DNA from: Qipengyuania seohaensis | Lineage (GTDB): Bacteria; Pseudomonadota; Alphaproteobacteria; Sphingomonadales; Sphingomonadaceae | Length of the DNA: 64,000 nucleotides | Direction of reading: 5' to 3' | Assembly: GCF_002795865.1 (NCBI RefSeq) | Contig: NZ_CP024920.1 | Location: 2,577,001-2,641,000 of the forward strand | In this document: positions 26,010-34,707 of the stretch, in pieces | Layout of the letters: the number at the start of each line of letters is the position of its first letter | Position numbering within the stretch: position 1 is the first letter of the stretch | Notes under the pieces: generated by a model | Told to the model about the DNA's origin: nothing | Seen by the model: only the letters and a program-made list of their open reading frames with translations | Databases searched by the model: none | Position numbers and translations under genes: made by a program

Positions 26010-26201
26010 TCAACCGTCCGAGGGAACGTAGGTCCCGAGGCGATGGTGCAGGGCGTTGATCTTCGCCAGCTCCTCGCGGTCTTCGGTCTGGCGCGCGTAG
26101 CTCGTGAGAGCGGTGCGCAGGAGACGGAAATCGGCGGTCGAGAACAGGGCGCGTGCGCGGCCTGGCTCGGTCTTGGGAGTGTCTTCGGTCATCGTAGTCA
26201 T
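26010..26201 (-). CDS. Small hypothetical protein downstream of aceA
   Basis: 63 residues, hydrophilic, mostly helical, with FSTADFRLLRTALTSYARQ and a C-terminal HHRLGTYVPSDG. It starts 12 bases after the aceA stop on the same strand, so it is probably co-transcribed with isocitrate lyase. Two ATG codons (MTTMTED) could start it. Function unknown; the position suggests an accessory to the glyoxylate shunt (inference). Confidence 0.6.
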   Translation of the reverse strand: MTTMTEDTPKTEPGRARALFSTADFRLLRTALTSYARQTEDREELAKINALHHRLGTYVPSDG

Positions 26202-26213
26202 CCTTCCTCTCCG

Positions 26214-27812
26214 TTAGGCTGCAGCGAACTGGTTCATCGTGTTGTCCTTGCCGCCGGCCTTCAGGGCCGCTTCTCCGGCAAAGTATTCCTTGTGGTCATC
26301 GCCGATGTCCGAACCGGCCATGTTCTGGTGCTTCACGCAGGCAATACCCTGGCGGATTTCCTCGCGCTGTACGTTCTTGACGTAACCGAGCATCGCCTGT
26401 TCGCCGAAGTATTCCTTGGCGAGGTTGTCGGTGCTCAGCGCGGCCGTGTGGTAGGTCGGCAGCGTAATGAGATGGTGGAAGATACCGGCACGCTTCGCGC
26501 CATCGGCCTGGAAGGTGCGGATCTTCTCGTCGGCTTCGGCGGCGAGTTCGGTGCCGTCATAGTCGATGCTCATGAGCTTGGCGCGGTCGTAACCCGACAC
26601 GTCCTTGCCCTCTGCTTCCCACTTGTCGAAGATCTGCTGGCGGAAGTTGAGCGTCCAGTTGAAGCTGGGCGAGTTGTTGTAGACCAGCTTCGCATTGGGG
26701 ATCACTTCGCGGACACGGTCGACCATGCCGGCGATCTGTTCGACGTGCGGCTTCTCGGTCTCGATCCACAGCAGGTCGGCACCCGCCTCAAGCGCAGTGA
26801 TGCAATCGAGGACGCAGCGGTCTTCACCGGTTCCGGGACGGAACTGGTAGAGATTGCTGGGCAGGCGCTTGGGTGCCAGCAGCTTGCCGTCGCGGCTGAT
26901 GAAGACCTGGCCGTTCTTGATGTCGGCTGCGTCGACTTCGTCGCAATCGAGGAAGCTGTTGTACTGGTCGCCCAGATCGCCCGGTTCCTTCGAATAGGCG
27001 ATCGACTTGGTCAGCCCGGCGCCGAGGCTGTCGGTGCGGGCAACGATGATGCCGTCGGGAACGCCGAGTTCGAGGAAGGCGTAGCGGATTGCACGGATCT
27101 TCTGGTGGAATTCCTCGTGCGGGACCGTGACCTTGCCGTCCTGGTGGCCACACTGCTTTTCGTCCGACACCTGGTTTTCGATCTGCAGGGCGCAGGCACC
27201 GGCCTCGATCATCTTCTTGGCGAGCAGGTAGGTCGCCTCGGCATTGCCGAAACCTGCGTCGATGTCGGCAATGATCGGCACAACATGAGTTTCATGCTCG
27301 TCGATCTCCTTCAGCAAGCGGTGTGTGTTGACCGCGTCGCCCTTGGCCTTGGCTTCGTCGAGCTCACGGAACAGGCCGCCCAGCTCGCGGGCGTCGGCCT
27401 GGCGCAGGAAGGTGTAGAGTTCTTCGATCAGCGCAGGAACGCTGGTCTTCTCGTGCATCGACTGGTCGGGCAGGGGGCCGAAGTCGCTGCGCAGGGCGGC
27501 AACCATCCAGCCCGAAAGATAGAGGTAACGGCGCTTGGTGCTGCCGAAATGCTTCTTGATCGAGATCATCTTCTGCTGCGCGATGAACCCGTGCCAGCAG
27601 CCGAGCGATTGGGTGTAGTTCGCCGGGTCGGCATCATAGGCTTCCATGTCTTCGCGCATGATCTTCGCGGTGTAGCGCGCGATGTCGAGACCGGTGGGGA
27701 AGCGGTTCTGGACGGCCATGCGTGCAGCACTGGCAGCGTCGATAGCGCCCCAGGGTGCCCCGTTTTCCGAGATGGTCTTGCCGAGTTCGGCGATGCGGCT
27801 CTGATAGGTCAT
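26214..27812 (-). CDS. aceA: Isocitrate lyase
   Basis: 532 residues, the long Pseudomonas-type form. Splits isocitrate to glyoxylate and succinate in the glyoxylate shunt, needed for growth on acetate and fatty acids. The catalytic motif KQCGH lies at about 219-223 (C221), and the neighbouring sequence EKQCGHQDGKVTVPHEEF is typical. AGGAG precedes the ATG. It is divergent from an XRE/DUF2083 regulator gene; the 148-base intergenic region carries TTTACA half-sites. Malate synthase is not in the window. Confidence 0.96.
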   Translation of the reverse strand: MTYQSRIAELGKTISENGAPWGAIDAASAARMAVQNRFPTGLDIARYTAKIMREDMEAYDADPANYTQSLGCWHGFIAQQKMISIKKHFGSTKRRYLYLSGWMVAALRSDFGPLPDQSMHEKTSVPALIEELYTFLRQADARELGGLFRELDEAKAKGDAVNTHRLLKEIDEHETHVVPIIADIDAGFGNAEATYLLAKKMIEAGACALQIENQVSDEKQCGHQDGKVTVPHEEFHQKIRAIRYAFLELGVPDGIIVARTDSLGAGLTKSIAYSKEPGDLGDQYNSFLDCDEVDAADIKNGQVFISRDGKLLAPKRLPSNLYQFRPGTGEDRCVLDCITALEAGADLLWIETEKPHVEQIAGMVDRVREVIPNAKLVYNNSPSFNWTLNFRQQIFDKWEAEGKDVSGYDRAKLMSIDYDGTELAAEADEKIRTFQADGAKRAGIFHHLITLPTYHTAALSTDNLAKEYFGEQAMLGYVKNVQREEIRQGIACVKHQNMAGSDIGDDHKEYFAGEAALKAGGKDNTMNQFAAA

Positions 27813-27889
27813 GGCGAATCTCCTGTAATTTCTGGCGCGGTGGCCTTGCCCCTGAACTTGGGGCGATTAGCGGCTCCGTGACAGGAAAA

Positions 27890-27959
27890 TTTACAGAATT
27901 TGTTGTCTGAATCGCGCCAATCTGGCAGATCGTGCTGTAATGATGTAAAGGAATTTACA
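27890..27959. promoter_or_regulatory. Putative operators between aceA and its regulator
   Basis: An inverted repeat TGTAAA-GGAA-TTTACA (27944-27959) overlaps the ribosome binding site of the regulator gene and ends one base before its ATG. A third TTTACA half-site (27890-27895, within GGAAAATTTACAGAA) lies toward aceA and a TGTAAT half-site at 27936-27941. This layout suits an autoregulated activator or repressor of aceA. Confidence 0.6.
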
Positions 27960-27960
27960 A

Positions 27961-29346
27961 ATGGCAGACGCCGCGCTCCTGGCCGGACCAGCAATACGTC
28001 GACTGCGTAAACGTGAAAACCTGACCCAAGCGGCCATGGCCACTCGGCTGGCGATTTCGCCTAGCTACCTGAACCTGATCGAACGCAATCAGCGACCTGT
28101 CAGCGCGCGTGTCGTGATGGCGCTGGTAGAGAAATTCGACTTCGATCCCCGATCCTTGCGGGAAGACGAGGCGGTTGGCGGCCTCGACGGCCTGATGCGC
28201 CGTCTTGCCGACGAAAGGTTCGCCGATCTCGACATCGATCGCGACGAAGCGGAGGAATTCCTGTCCACCGCTCCGCAGGTCGCTGCTGCATTCGCTCGCC
28301 TATACGACAAATCCGGGCCGGATGCCGATTTGCAGGACGACGCGCTGGCGGCATCGCGACGCGAGATCGAACGCTGGCGCAACCATTTTTCCGACCTCGA
28401 CCATTCGGCGGAAGAACTGGCGGATGAAATGCGATTGTCACGCGGCGATATCGGGCTGGCACTGACCGAACGCCTCCGCGAACGGCACCAGCTCTCGGTC
28501 CGGATCCTGCCTCGCGACGTACTTCCTGAAAGCCTCAGCCGCCTCGATCTCCATGCGAGGCAAATCCAGCTTTCGGAAATGCTCGGTCCCGCATCGCGCA
28601 ATTTCCAGCTCGCCCTCAAGGTGGCGCAATTGGAGAAGCGTGAGGAAATCGAAGCCGTCGCCCAAGGGGCGGACTTTGATGAGGAGGCGGCGCGCGCGTT
28701 GTTCCGCCGCCATCTCGAAGGGTATTTCGCCGCAGCTCTGCTGATGCCCTATGGCCGTTTCCTGCGTGCCTGCGAGGCAACCGGATACGATCTCCTCGTT
28801 CTCGAGCGGCGATTCTCCGTCAGTTTCGAACAACTGGCGCATCGTCTCACCACTCTCCAGCGTGTGGGGCAGCGCGGTTTGCCGTTCTTCATGGTCCGGA
28901 TCGACCGTGCGGGGCAGTTTTCCAAGAGCTTCATCGGCGCGAGCACGGCGCATTTCGCCAGTGCGGATGTGTCCTGCCCCTTGTGGGATGCACACCGGGC
29001 TTTCGAGACCGGAGGCGAACTCGTCACGCAATTCGTGGCGCTGGAGCAGGCGGGCGAGGGCCAGGCGGGCGGCTGGCTGACCATGATGCGCAGCGTCGAA
29101 GGCAGTGGCGCACCCGGCGAGGCGCGTTTCGTGGTCGCGATCGGTATCGAGGCAGTGCTTGCGGCCGACCTTGCCCAGGCCCGCGGATTGTCGCTCAATC
29201 CGGCAGATGCGCAACCGATCGGACCGGGGTGCGCAGCCTGTCAGAGGCAGAACTGCCGACAACGTTCCCTCCCCCCGCGAGGTAGGAAACTGCAATTCGA
29301 CCGGATGCGCCGCGGCAACACTCCTTTCGAATTCGGCGAGCGTTAA
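27961..29346 (+). CDS. XRE-type regulator with DUF2083 (short-chain fatty acyl regulator family)
   Basis: 461 residues. An N-terminal helix-turn-helix (about 10-65, LTQAAMATRLAISPSYLNLIERNQRPVS in part as ISPSYLNLIERNQRPVS) is followed by an IrrE-like region (HQLSVRILP) and a C-terminal DUF2083 domain with the cysteine set CAACQRQNC. Homologues such as RamB and ScfR/PrpC-type regulators control acetate and propionate genes, including aceA. The divergent aceA and shared operators support the same role here. ATG at 27961 overlaps the operator. Confidence 0.85.
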   Translation: MADAALLAGPAIRRLRKRENLTQAAMATRLAISPSYLNLIERNQRPVSARVVMALVEKFDFDPRSLREDEAVGGLDGLMRRLADERFADLDIDRDEAEEFLSTAPQVAAAFARLYDKSGPDADLQDDALAASRREIERWRNHFSDLDHSAEELADEMRLSRGDIGLALTERLRERHQLSVRILPRDVLPESLSRLDLHARQIQLSEMLGPASRNFQLALKVAQLEKREEIEAVAQGADFDEEAARALFRRHLEGYFAAALLMPYGRFLRACEATGYDLLVLERRFSVSFEQLAHRLTTLQRVGQRGLPFFMVRIDRAGQFSKSFIGASTAHFASADVSCPLWDAHRAFETGGELVTQFVALEQAGEGQAGGWLTMMRSVEGSGAPGEARFVVAIGIEAVLAADLAQARGLSLNPADAQPIGPGCAACQRQNCRQRSLPPRGRKLQFDRMRRGNTPFEFGER

Positions 29347-29420
29347 CCTTGATGCGGGGAACGGCGAGGAACTTCTGCGCGTTGGGGCCGCAGTAAAACA
29401 TGGATGGAAAAGGATTTTCC

Positions 29421-29714
29421 ATGACGGAAGAACGTATCACGGAAACGCGCACGCCCGACGGCAACACCCATACGACGCACACTGTCGTCACCGACGAACC
29501 GCGTCGCAGCGGTGGGTCCGGCTGGCTGATAGCGATCATTCTCCTGGTTGCCGCGATCGTGGCTATCGTGGTCTTCACCCAAATGGGCGGTGCGGAAGTG
29601 GCCAAGGACGAGGCGATCACCGATGCTGCCAACCAGGTAGGCGAAGCAGCCGGACAGGTTGGAGAAGCGGCCCAGGAAGCTGGCAACGCCGTTGGCGACG
29701 CGGTCAATAACTGA
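29421..29714 (+). CDS. Small single-span membrane protein with Gly/Ala helix tail
   Basis: 97 residues. Polar N-terminus (about 1-35, rich in Thr), a membrane helix (about 40-62, WLIAIILLVAAIVAIVVF), and an Ala/Glu-rich C-terminal tail with quasi-repeats such as GEAAGQVGEAAQEAGNAVGDAV. I chose ATG at 29421 because AGGA is eight bases upstream; an in-frame ATG at 29400 has none. The tail resembles YtxH- or CsbD-like helical stress proteins but I cannot name the family. A terminator follows. Confidence 0.7.
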   Translation: MTEERITETRTPDGNTHTTHTVVTDEPRRSGGSGWLIAIILLVAAIVAIVVFTQMGGAEVAKDEAITDAANQVGEAAGQVGEAAQEAGNAVGDAVNN

Positions 29715-29736
29715 TCCAGACCCCGATCTGAAAAAG

Positions 29737-29768
29737 ACGGCGCCCCGGTAATTCGGGGCGCCGTTTTC
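29737..29768 (+). terminator. Intrinsic terminator
   Basis: Eleven-base perfect stem ACGGCGCCCCG / CGGGGCGCCGT with a six-base loop, then TTTTC. Confidence 0.92.
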
Positions 29769-29849
29769 TTTGGTGTAAAGTTTACCGACAGTTCACCAAT
29801 GCCATGGTAAGGGAAGGCTTAACCAACCTTCGGGGTATCGCCGCCTGCC

Positions 29850-31238
29850 ATGATCAGAGTTTTCAAGCACTACATCCCCCAAGAGGTGATGCTGCTTTGC
29901 CTGTTCGACCTGCTGTTGCTTGGTCTGGCAGGGGAAGCAGGCTGGCAGCTGCGGACTTTCCAGCTTTCGATCGACCCGGGGCCCTTTGCGGAACGGGCGG
30001 TGGCGATCTGCGGTTTTGCCATGATCGTCTGGCTCGCGGTGATTGCGGTCGGTACCTATACTCCGCTTGCCTTACGCTCGATCCGGTTCGCGACAGCGCG
30101 CCTGTTCGTGGCACTCGGTCTCGGCATGCTGTCGATCTCCTTCGTCAATCTCGTCATGCCGGGCACGGCGCTGTGGCGTTCGATCCTGCTCTACGCGATG
30201 GCCCTTGGCTTGTTGCTACTGGTCATGAACCGCCTGATTGCGACGCGCGTCGTCGACGCCAGGGCATTTCGCAGGCGGATACTGGTCCTTGGTGCAGGAC
30301 CGCGGGCCCAGCGCCTGCTCGACCTTTCCAATCGGCCCGACAGCGGCTTTCGAGTGCTGGCATTCGTCGCCATGGGGGGCGCTGTCACTGAACGGGTGGC
30401 GGGAGCAATCGACCGCGAGGAAATCGGTGATCTCGGCAAATATGTGGAACGCATTCGCGCGCAGGAAGTCGTGCTCGCCATGCAGGAAAGGCGCAATTCC
30501 CTGCCGCTCAAGGACCTAGTTCGCGTCAAGACCAAGGGCGTCGATGTCAGCGATCTGTCGGGCTTCCTCGAACGAGAAACCGGCAAGCTCGATCTCGATA
30601 CGCTCAATCCAAGCTGGTTGATCTTTTCCGATGGCTTCATTGCGGGGCAGCGCATCTCCACGGTCGCCAAACGTGTCTTCGACGTCGTCGTGAGCCTGGC
30701 TGTGCTGTTGCTCACGCTCCCGCTCATCGGTTTCTTCGCGCTGCTGGTGAAGCTGGAGAGCAAGGGACCGGTGTTCTATCGGCAGGAGCGTGTCGGGCTT
30801 TACGGCCAGACCTTCCAGATTCCCAAGCTGCGCTCCATGCGCCAGGATGCCGAGGCGCAGGGCATCAAGTGGGCGGAGAAAGACGATCCGCGCATTACCC
30901 GGGTGGGCCGCTTCATCCGCCTCGTGCGGATTGACGAATTGCCCCAGTTGTGGAGCGTCCTCAAGGGAGAGATGAGCTTTGTCGGCCCGCGACCTGAACG
31001 CCCCGAGTTCGTCGCCGAGCTGGACGAGAAGCTCCCGTTCTACGCCGAACGTCACATGGTCAAACCCGGCATAACCGGATGGGCGCAGATCAATTACCCT
31101 TACGGAGCGAGTATCGAGGATGCGCGCGGCAAGCTGGAATACGATCTGTACTATGCCAAGAATTACTCCCCCTTCCTCGACCTCCTGATCCTTCTCCAGA
31201 CGGCCCGCGTCATACTGTGGCCGGAAGGTGCGCGCTGA
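29850..31238 (+). CDS. Exopolysaccharide polyprenyl glycosylphosphotransferase, PEP-CTERM/EpsH1 associated (TIGR03013 type)
   Basis: 462 residues. About four N-terminal membrane helices (to residue 135), a nucleotide-binding-like middle (RRILVLGAGPRAQRLL), one more helix (about 275-300) and a C-terminal bacterial sugar transferase domain with FYRQERVG, KLRSMRQDAE and ELPQLWSVLKGEMSFVGPRPERP. It transfers a sugar phosphate to undecaprenyl phosphate, starting exopolysaccharide synthesis at the inner membrane. It is coupled to prsK (TGATG overlap) and prsR, the usual arrangement around exosortase A loci. Cys-free core; complete. Confidence 0.88.
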   Translation: MIRVFKHYIPQEVMLLCLFDLLLLGLAGEAGWQLRTFQLSIDPGPFAERAVAICGFAMIVWLAVIAVGTYTPLALRSIRFATARLFVALGLGMLSISFVNLVMPGTALWRSILLYAMALGLLLLVMNRLIATRVVDARAFRRRILVLGAGPRAQRLLDLSNRPDSGFRVLAFVAMGGAVTERVAGAIDREEIGDLGKYVERIRAQEVVLAMQERRNSLPLKDLVRVKTKGVDVSDLSGFLERETGKLDLDTLNPSWLIFSDGFIAGQRISTVAKRVFDVVVSLAVLLLTLPLIGFFALLVKLESKGPVFYRQERVGLYGQTFQIPKLRSMRQDAEAQGIKWAEKDDPRITRVGRFIRLVRIDELPQLWSVLKGEMSFVGPRPERPEFVAELDEKLPFYAERHMVKPGITGWAQINYPYGASIEDARGKLEYDLYYAKNYSPFLDLLILLQTARVILWPEGAR

Positions 31239-33343
31239 TGGTCTGGCTCGCAAACATCGGATCGCTGTCGTTCCTGCTCGGCGCCTTGGTCAGCGGACTG
31301 GCGGCGTTGTGGATCGCGCGCTCGGGAGCGGCAGAGCGATCCGATCGCTGGGCGGGGGTTGCCGCGTTGGCCCTGACGGCGAACTGGTGCTTTGCAGCGG
31401 CGAGCTTCGGCGCAGAACAGCCGGTGGTCGCCCTCACCGAAGTCACCAAGAATCTCGCCTGGATTTACGTGCTGCTGCGCCTGTTCGCAAACGACGGTCG
31501 TGACGAGACCCTGCGCTTGGTGCGCCCCGCTGCAATCGTCCTCGGGATCGTCGAGACCTTCCAGATCGTTCTTGTCATGCTCGCCCTGCGCAATGCGAAT
31601 TCGCCCGGCGCAGCGACGCTGGTATTCGAAACGTCCGCAATCCTGCGCGCCCTCACCGTGGTCGGCGCACTGGTCCTGCTGCACAATCTATATGTTGGCG
31701 CAGCCCTGTCGTCGCGCCGGATCCTGCGATGGAATGCTGCGGCGCTTGCGGGAATGTGGGCATTCTCGCTCAATTTCTACACGCTCAGCTATCTCACGGG
31801 CGAAGTGCCTGTGGAATTGCAGGCCATAAGCGGCCTTGCGGCTGCGATTATCGCGATACCCTTCGCCGTCGGCTTCAATTCGAGCGCTGCCGGGCTGGAA
31901 TTTCGTCCATCGCGTACGCTCACCTTCCGTTCGCTCTCGCTGCTGGTCATCGGTGCCTATTTCATCCTGATGCTCTTGCTGGCCAATTCGCTCGATATGC
32001 TGCGCGGCGATATCCGGGCGCTCACGCAGGTCGGCCTGATCCTCGCGGCGGGCGCTTTGGCGCTGATATGGTTGCCGTCGCAAAGGGTGCGTGGCTGGCT
32101 GCGGGTGACTGCGGTCAAACACCTGTTCAAGCACCGCTACGACTATCGCAACGAGTGGATTCGATTCACCAACACCATCGGCCGGACCGGTTTCGACGAA
32201 ACCAGCCTGCAAGAGCGGGCTATAAAGGCACTGGCAGATATCACCGACAGTCCGTGCGGGCTCCTGCTGCTGCCCGACGACGACGGTGCGCTGGGGATGG
32301 GAGCCCATTGGAACTGGCCCAATTCGCAGCTGCCACCTTGCGTGATGAGCGCTGATCTGGCCGCGATACTGGAGCGCGAAGGGCTCATCCTCGATTTCGA
32401 CGAGGTCCGGTCCGGCAAGGATCACCATGGCGAACTGGCCCATATGCCCGCATGGCCCGATGCCGAAACCCGCGCCTGGGCTGCCGTACCTCTGCTCCAC
32501 TTCGATCGCCTTGTAGGGGTCGTCGTCCTTGCGCGTCCGGCCATCGAACGCGAGCTCGATTGGGAGGATTACGACCTCCTCGGCATCGTCGGACGGCAGC
32601 TGGCGAGCTATCTGTCTGAACAAAGCGGCCAGGCTGCCCTGTCCGAGGCAAGCCGCTTCGACGAGTTCAACCGGCGCATGGCTTTCGTCATGCACGACAT
32701 AAAGAACCTTTCCAGCCAGATGTCGCTGCTCCTGCGGAATGCCGAGAAGCACGCGGACAAACCCGAATTCCGCAAGGATATGCTGGTCACGCTCAGGAAC
32801 AGCGCGGACAAGCTCAATTCGCTGCTGGCGCGCCTTGGGCGCTACGGCACAGGGGCGCGCGAGGAAATGCACGCGATCAACCTGGCAGACGTCGCCCGTT
32901 CTATCGTCAAGAGCTTCGACGGGGTTCATCCCGTGGCCCTCTCCCGCTGCGAGGGAAACGAGGTAATCGGCGACCGCGAGGGGCTGGAGCAGGCGCTCGT
33001 CCATCTCGTCCAGAACGCCATCGACGCCAGCGAACCGGACGTCCCGGTGATGATCGAAGCCTTTAGCGACGGGATCAGCGGCCAGTTCCAGATCATCGAC
33101 AATGGGAAGGGCATGAGCCCGGCTTTTGTCCGCAATGGCCTATTCAAACCCTTCGTGTCGTCCAAGGACGGCGGTTTTGGCATCGGTGCCTATGAAGCGC
33201 GCGAGATCATCCGAGCGATGGATGGTCGGCTGGACGTGGAATCTCGTGAAGGCCTGGGCACCCGCTTCACTGTCAGCCTGCCACTGCGATCCGCACGCGA
33301 AATCTACGCCGGGCCCAAAGAACATATCGAGGAGACGGTCTGA
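31238..33343 (+). CDS. prsK: PEP-CTERM system histidine kinase PrsK
   Basis: 701 residues. Seven or eight N-terminal membrane helices (about 1-290), a GAF domain (about 330-470, with DSPCGLLLLPDD), then the kinase core. H486 in MHDIKNLSSQ is the phosphorylation site and the ATP site shows NAIDAS, DNGKGM and GFGIGAYEA. PrsK pairs with PrsR in exosortase/PEP-CTERM exopolysaccharide regulation. ATG at 31238 overlaps the preceding stop (TGATG), and the next gene overlaps in the same way, so translation is coupled through the three genes. Confidence 0.88.
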   Translation: MVWLANIGSLSFLLGALVSGLAALWIARSGAAERSDRWAGVAALALTANWCFAAASFGAEQPVVALTEVTKNLAWIYVLLRLFANDGRDETLRLVRPAAIVLGIVETFQIVLVMLALRNANSPGAATLVFETSAILRALTVVGALVLLHNLYVGAALSSRRILRWNAAALAGMWAFSLNFYTLSYLTGEVPVELQAISGLAAAIIAIPFAVGFNSSAAGLEFRPSRTLTFRSLSLLVIGAYFILMLLLANSLDMLRGDIRALTQVGLILAAGALALIWLPSQRVRGWLRVTAVKHLFKHRYDYRNEWIRFTNTIGRTGFDETSLQERAIKALADITDSPCGLLLLPDDDGALGMGAHWNWPNSQLPPCVMSADLAAILEREGLILDFDEVRSGKDHHGELAHMPAWPDAETRAWAAVPLLHFDRLVGVVVLARPAIERELDWEDYDLLGIVGRQLASYLSEQSGQAALSEASRFDEFNRRMAFVMHDIKNLSSQMSLLLRNAEKHADKPEFRKDMLVTLRNSADKLNSLLARLGRYGTGAREEMHAINLADVARSIVKSFDGVHPVALSRCEGNEVIGDREGLEQALVHLVQNAIDASEPDVPVMIEAFSDGISGQFQIIDNGKGMSPAFVRNGLFKPFVSSKDGGFGIGAYEAREIIRAMDGRLDVESREGLGTRFTVSLPLRSAREIYAGPKEHIEETV

Positions 33344-34707
33344 TGGCCGAGAACAAACCCAAGCTCCTGGTGGTGGAGGACGACGAGGGCCTGCAGGCCC
33401 AGCTCAAGTGGGCGTATGACGATTACGAGGTCGTGATCGCCGGCAACCGCGATCAGGCGCTGGCCCTGTTGCGCTCGGAAGAGCCGGCGGTCGTCACTCT
33501 GGACCTTGGCCTTCCGCCGGATCCAGACGGCACGACCGAAGGCTTTGCCGTGCTCGATGCGATCATGGAAATGAAGCCCGATACCAAGGTGGTCGTGGCG
33601 AGCGGGCATGGCGCGCGCGAGAGCGCTTTGCAGGCGATCGAGCGCGGGGCCTACGATTTCTACCAGAAGCCGGTGGACATCGAGCAATTGGGCATGATCG
33701 TCGATCGTGCACATCGGCTGCATGCGATCGAAGCCGAAAACCGCCGCCTTGCCGACAAGGTGGGCGAGGAAAAGACCGTACTCGGTTCGATGATTACGGC
33801 AGCTCCCGAAATGGCCAAGGTTGCCCGCACGATCGAGCGCGTGGCACCGACGAATGTGTCCGTCATGCTCCTAGGTGCCAGCGGAACGGGCAAGGAGTTG
33901 CTCGCCAAGGGCCTGCATGAGGCAAGCGATCGCAAACACGGCGCATTCGTCGCGATCAACTGCGCTGCGATCCCCGAGAACCTATTGGAAAGCGAGCTGT
34001 TCGGCCACGAGAAGGGAGCTTTCACCGGCGCTGTCAAAACCACGGAGGGCAAGATCGAACTGGCCAATGGGGGCACGCTGTTCCTGGACGAGGTCGGCGA
34101 TATTCCGCTGCCCTTGCAAGTGAAGCTGCTCCGCTTCCTGCAGGAGCGCTTGATCGAGCGTATCGGCGGCCGCAAGCCCATCGCCGTGGACACGCGCATC
34201 GTGTGCGCCACGCATCAGAACCTGGAAGCCATGATTGCCGAGGGCAGCTTCCGCGAAGACCTGTTCTATCGCCTCGCCGAAATCGTCGTGAAAATCCCCT
34301 CGCTGACCGAACGCCCGGGCGATGCAGTGCTCCTGGCGAAGCATTTCCTTGCGAAGTTCGCTGCGGAAATGAACCCGCAGGTCAAAGGGTTTGCGCCGGA
34401 TGCGCTGGCGGCCATAGATAGCTGGACCTGGCCCGGTAACGTGCGTGAACTGGAGAACCGGATCAAGCGAGCCGTCATCATGGCGGACGGGAAACTGGTC
34501 GGTGCAGACGATCTGGACATGGACACGGACGAGGACGGCGGCGAGTTGGCCCTCAATCTCAAGCAGGCCCGGGAAGAGGCCGACCGTAGGATGATCCGCA
34601 AGGCGCTGGCGCGGACGCAGGGAAATATTTCGAACAGCGCCAAGATACTCGGGATCAGTCGCCCGACGCTTTACGATCTACTCAAGCAGTATGATCTCCA
34701 GGCCTGA
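33343..34707 (+). CDS. prsR: PEP-CTERM system sigma-54-dependent response regulator PrsR
   Basis: 454 residues. Receiver domain (about 8-120) with D54 in VTLDLGLPP, AAA+ domain with Walker A GASGTGKE (178-185) and the sigma-54 contact loop GAFTGA (225-230), and a C-terminal Fis-type helix-turn-helix ending ISNSAKILGISRPTLYDLL. It should activate RpoN-dependent promoters of exopolysaccharide and PEP-CTERM genes on phosphorylation by PrsK. I see no obvious -24/-12 promoter before the operon here, so targets are probably elsewhere. Confidence 0.9.
   Translation: MAENKPKLLVVEDDEGLQAQLKWAYDDYEVVIAGNRDQALALLRSEEPAVVTLDLGLPPDPDGTTEGFAVLDAIMEMKPDTKVVVASGHGARESALQAIERGAYDFYQKPVDIEQLGMIVDRAHRLHAIEAENRRLADKVGEEKTVLGSMITAAPEMAKVARTIERVAPTNVSVMLLGASGTGKELLAKGLHEASDRKHGAFVAINCAAIPENLLESELFGHEKGAFTGAVKTTEGKIELANGGTLFLDEVGDIPLPLQVKLLRFLQERLIERIGGRKPIAVDTRIVCATHQNLEAMIAEGSFREDLFYRLAEIVVKIPSLTERPGDAVLLAKHFLAKFAAEMNPQVKGFAPDALAAIDSWTWPGNVRELENRIKRAVIMADGKLVGADDLDMDTDEDGGELALNLKQAREEADRRMIRKALARTQGNISNSAKILGISRPTLYDLLKQYDLQA

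Noticed and set aside
26043-27881. 612-residue open frame antisense to isocitrate lyase
   Set aside because: Same cause: long shadow frame opposite a well conserved enzyme, without a ribosome binding site or promoter of its own.
29715-29849. A sigma-54 promoter for the PrsR-containing operon
   Set aside because: I looked for TGGCAC-N5-TTGC and found no acceptable match in this interval.
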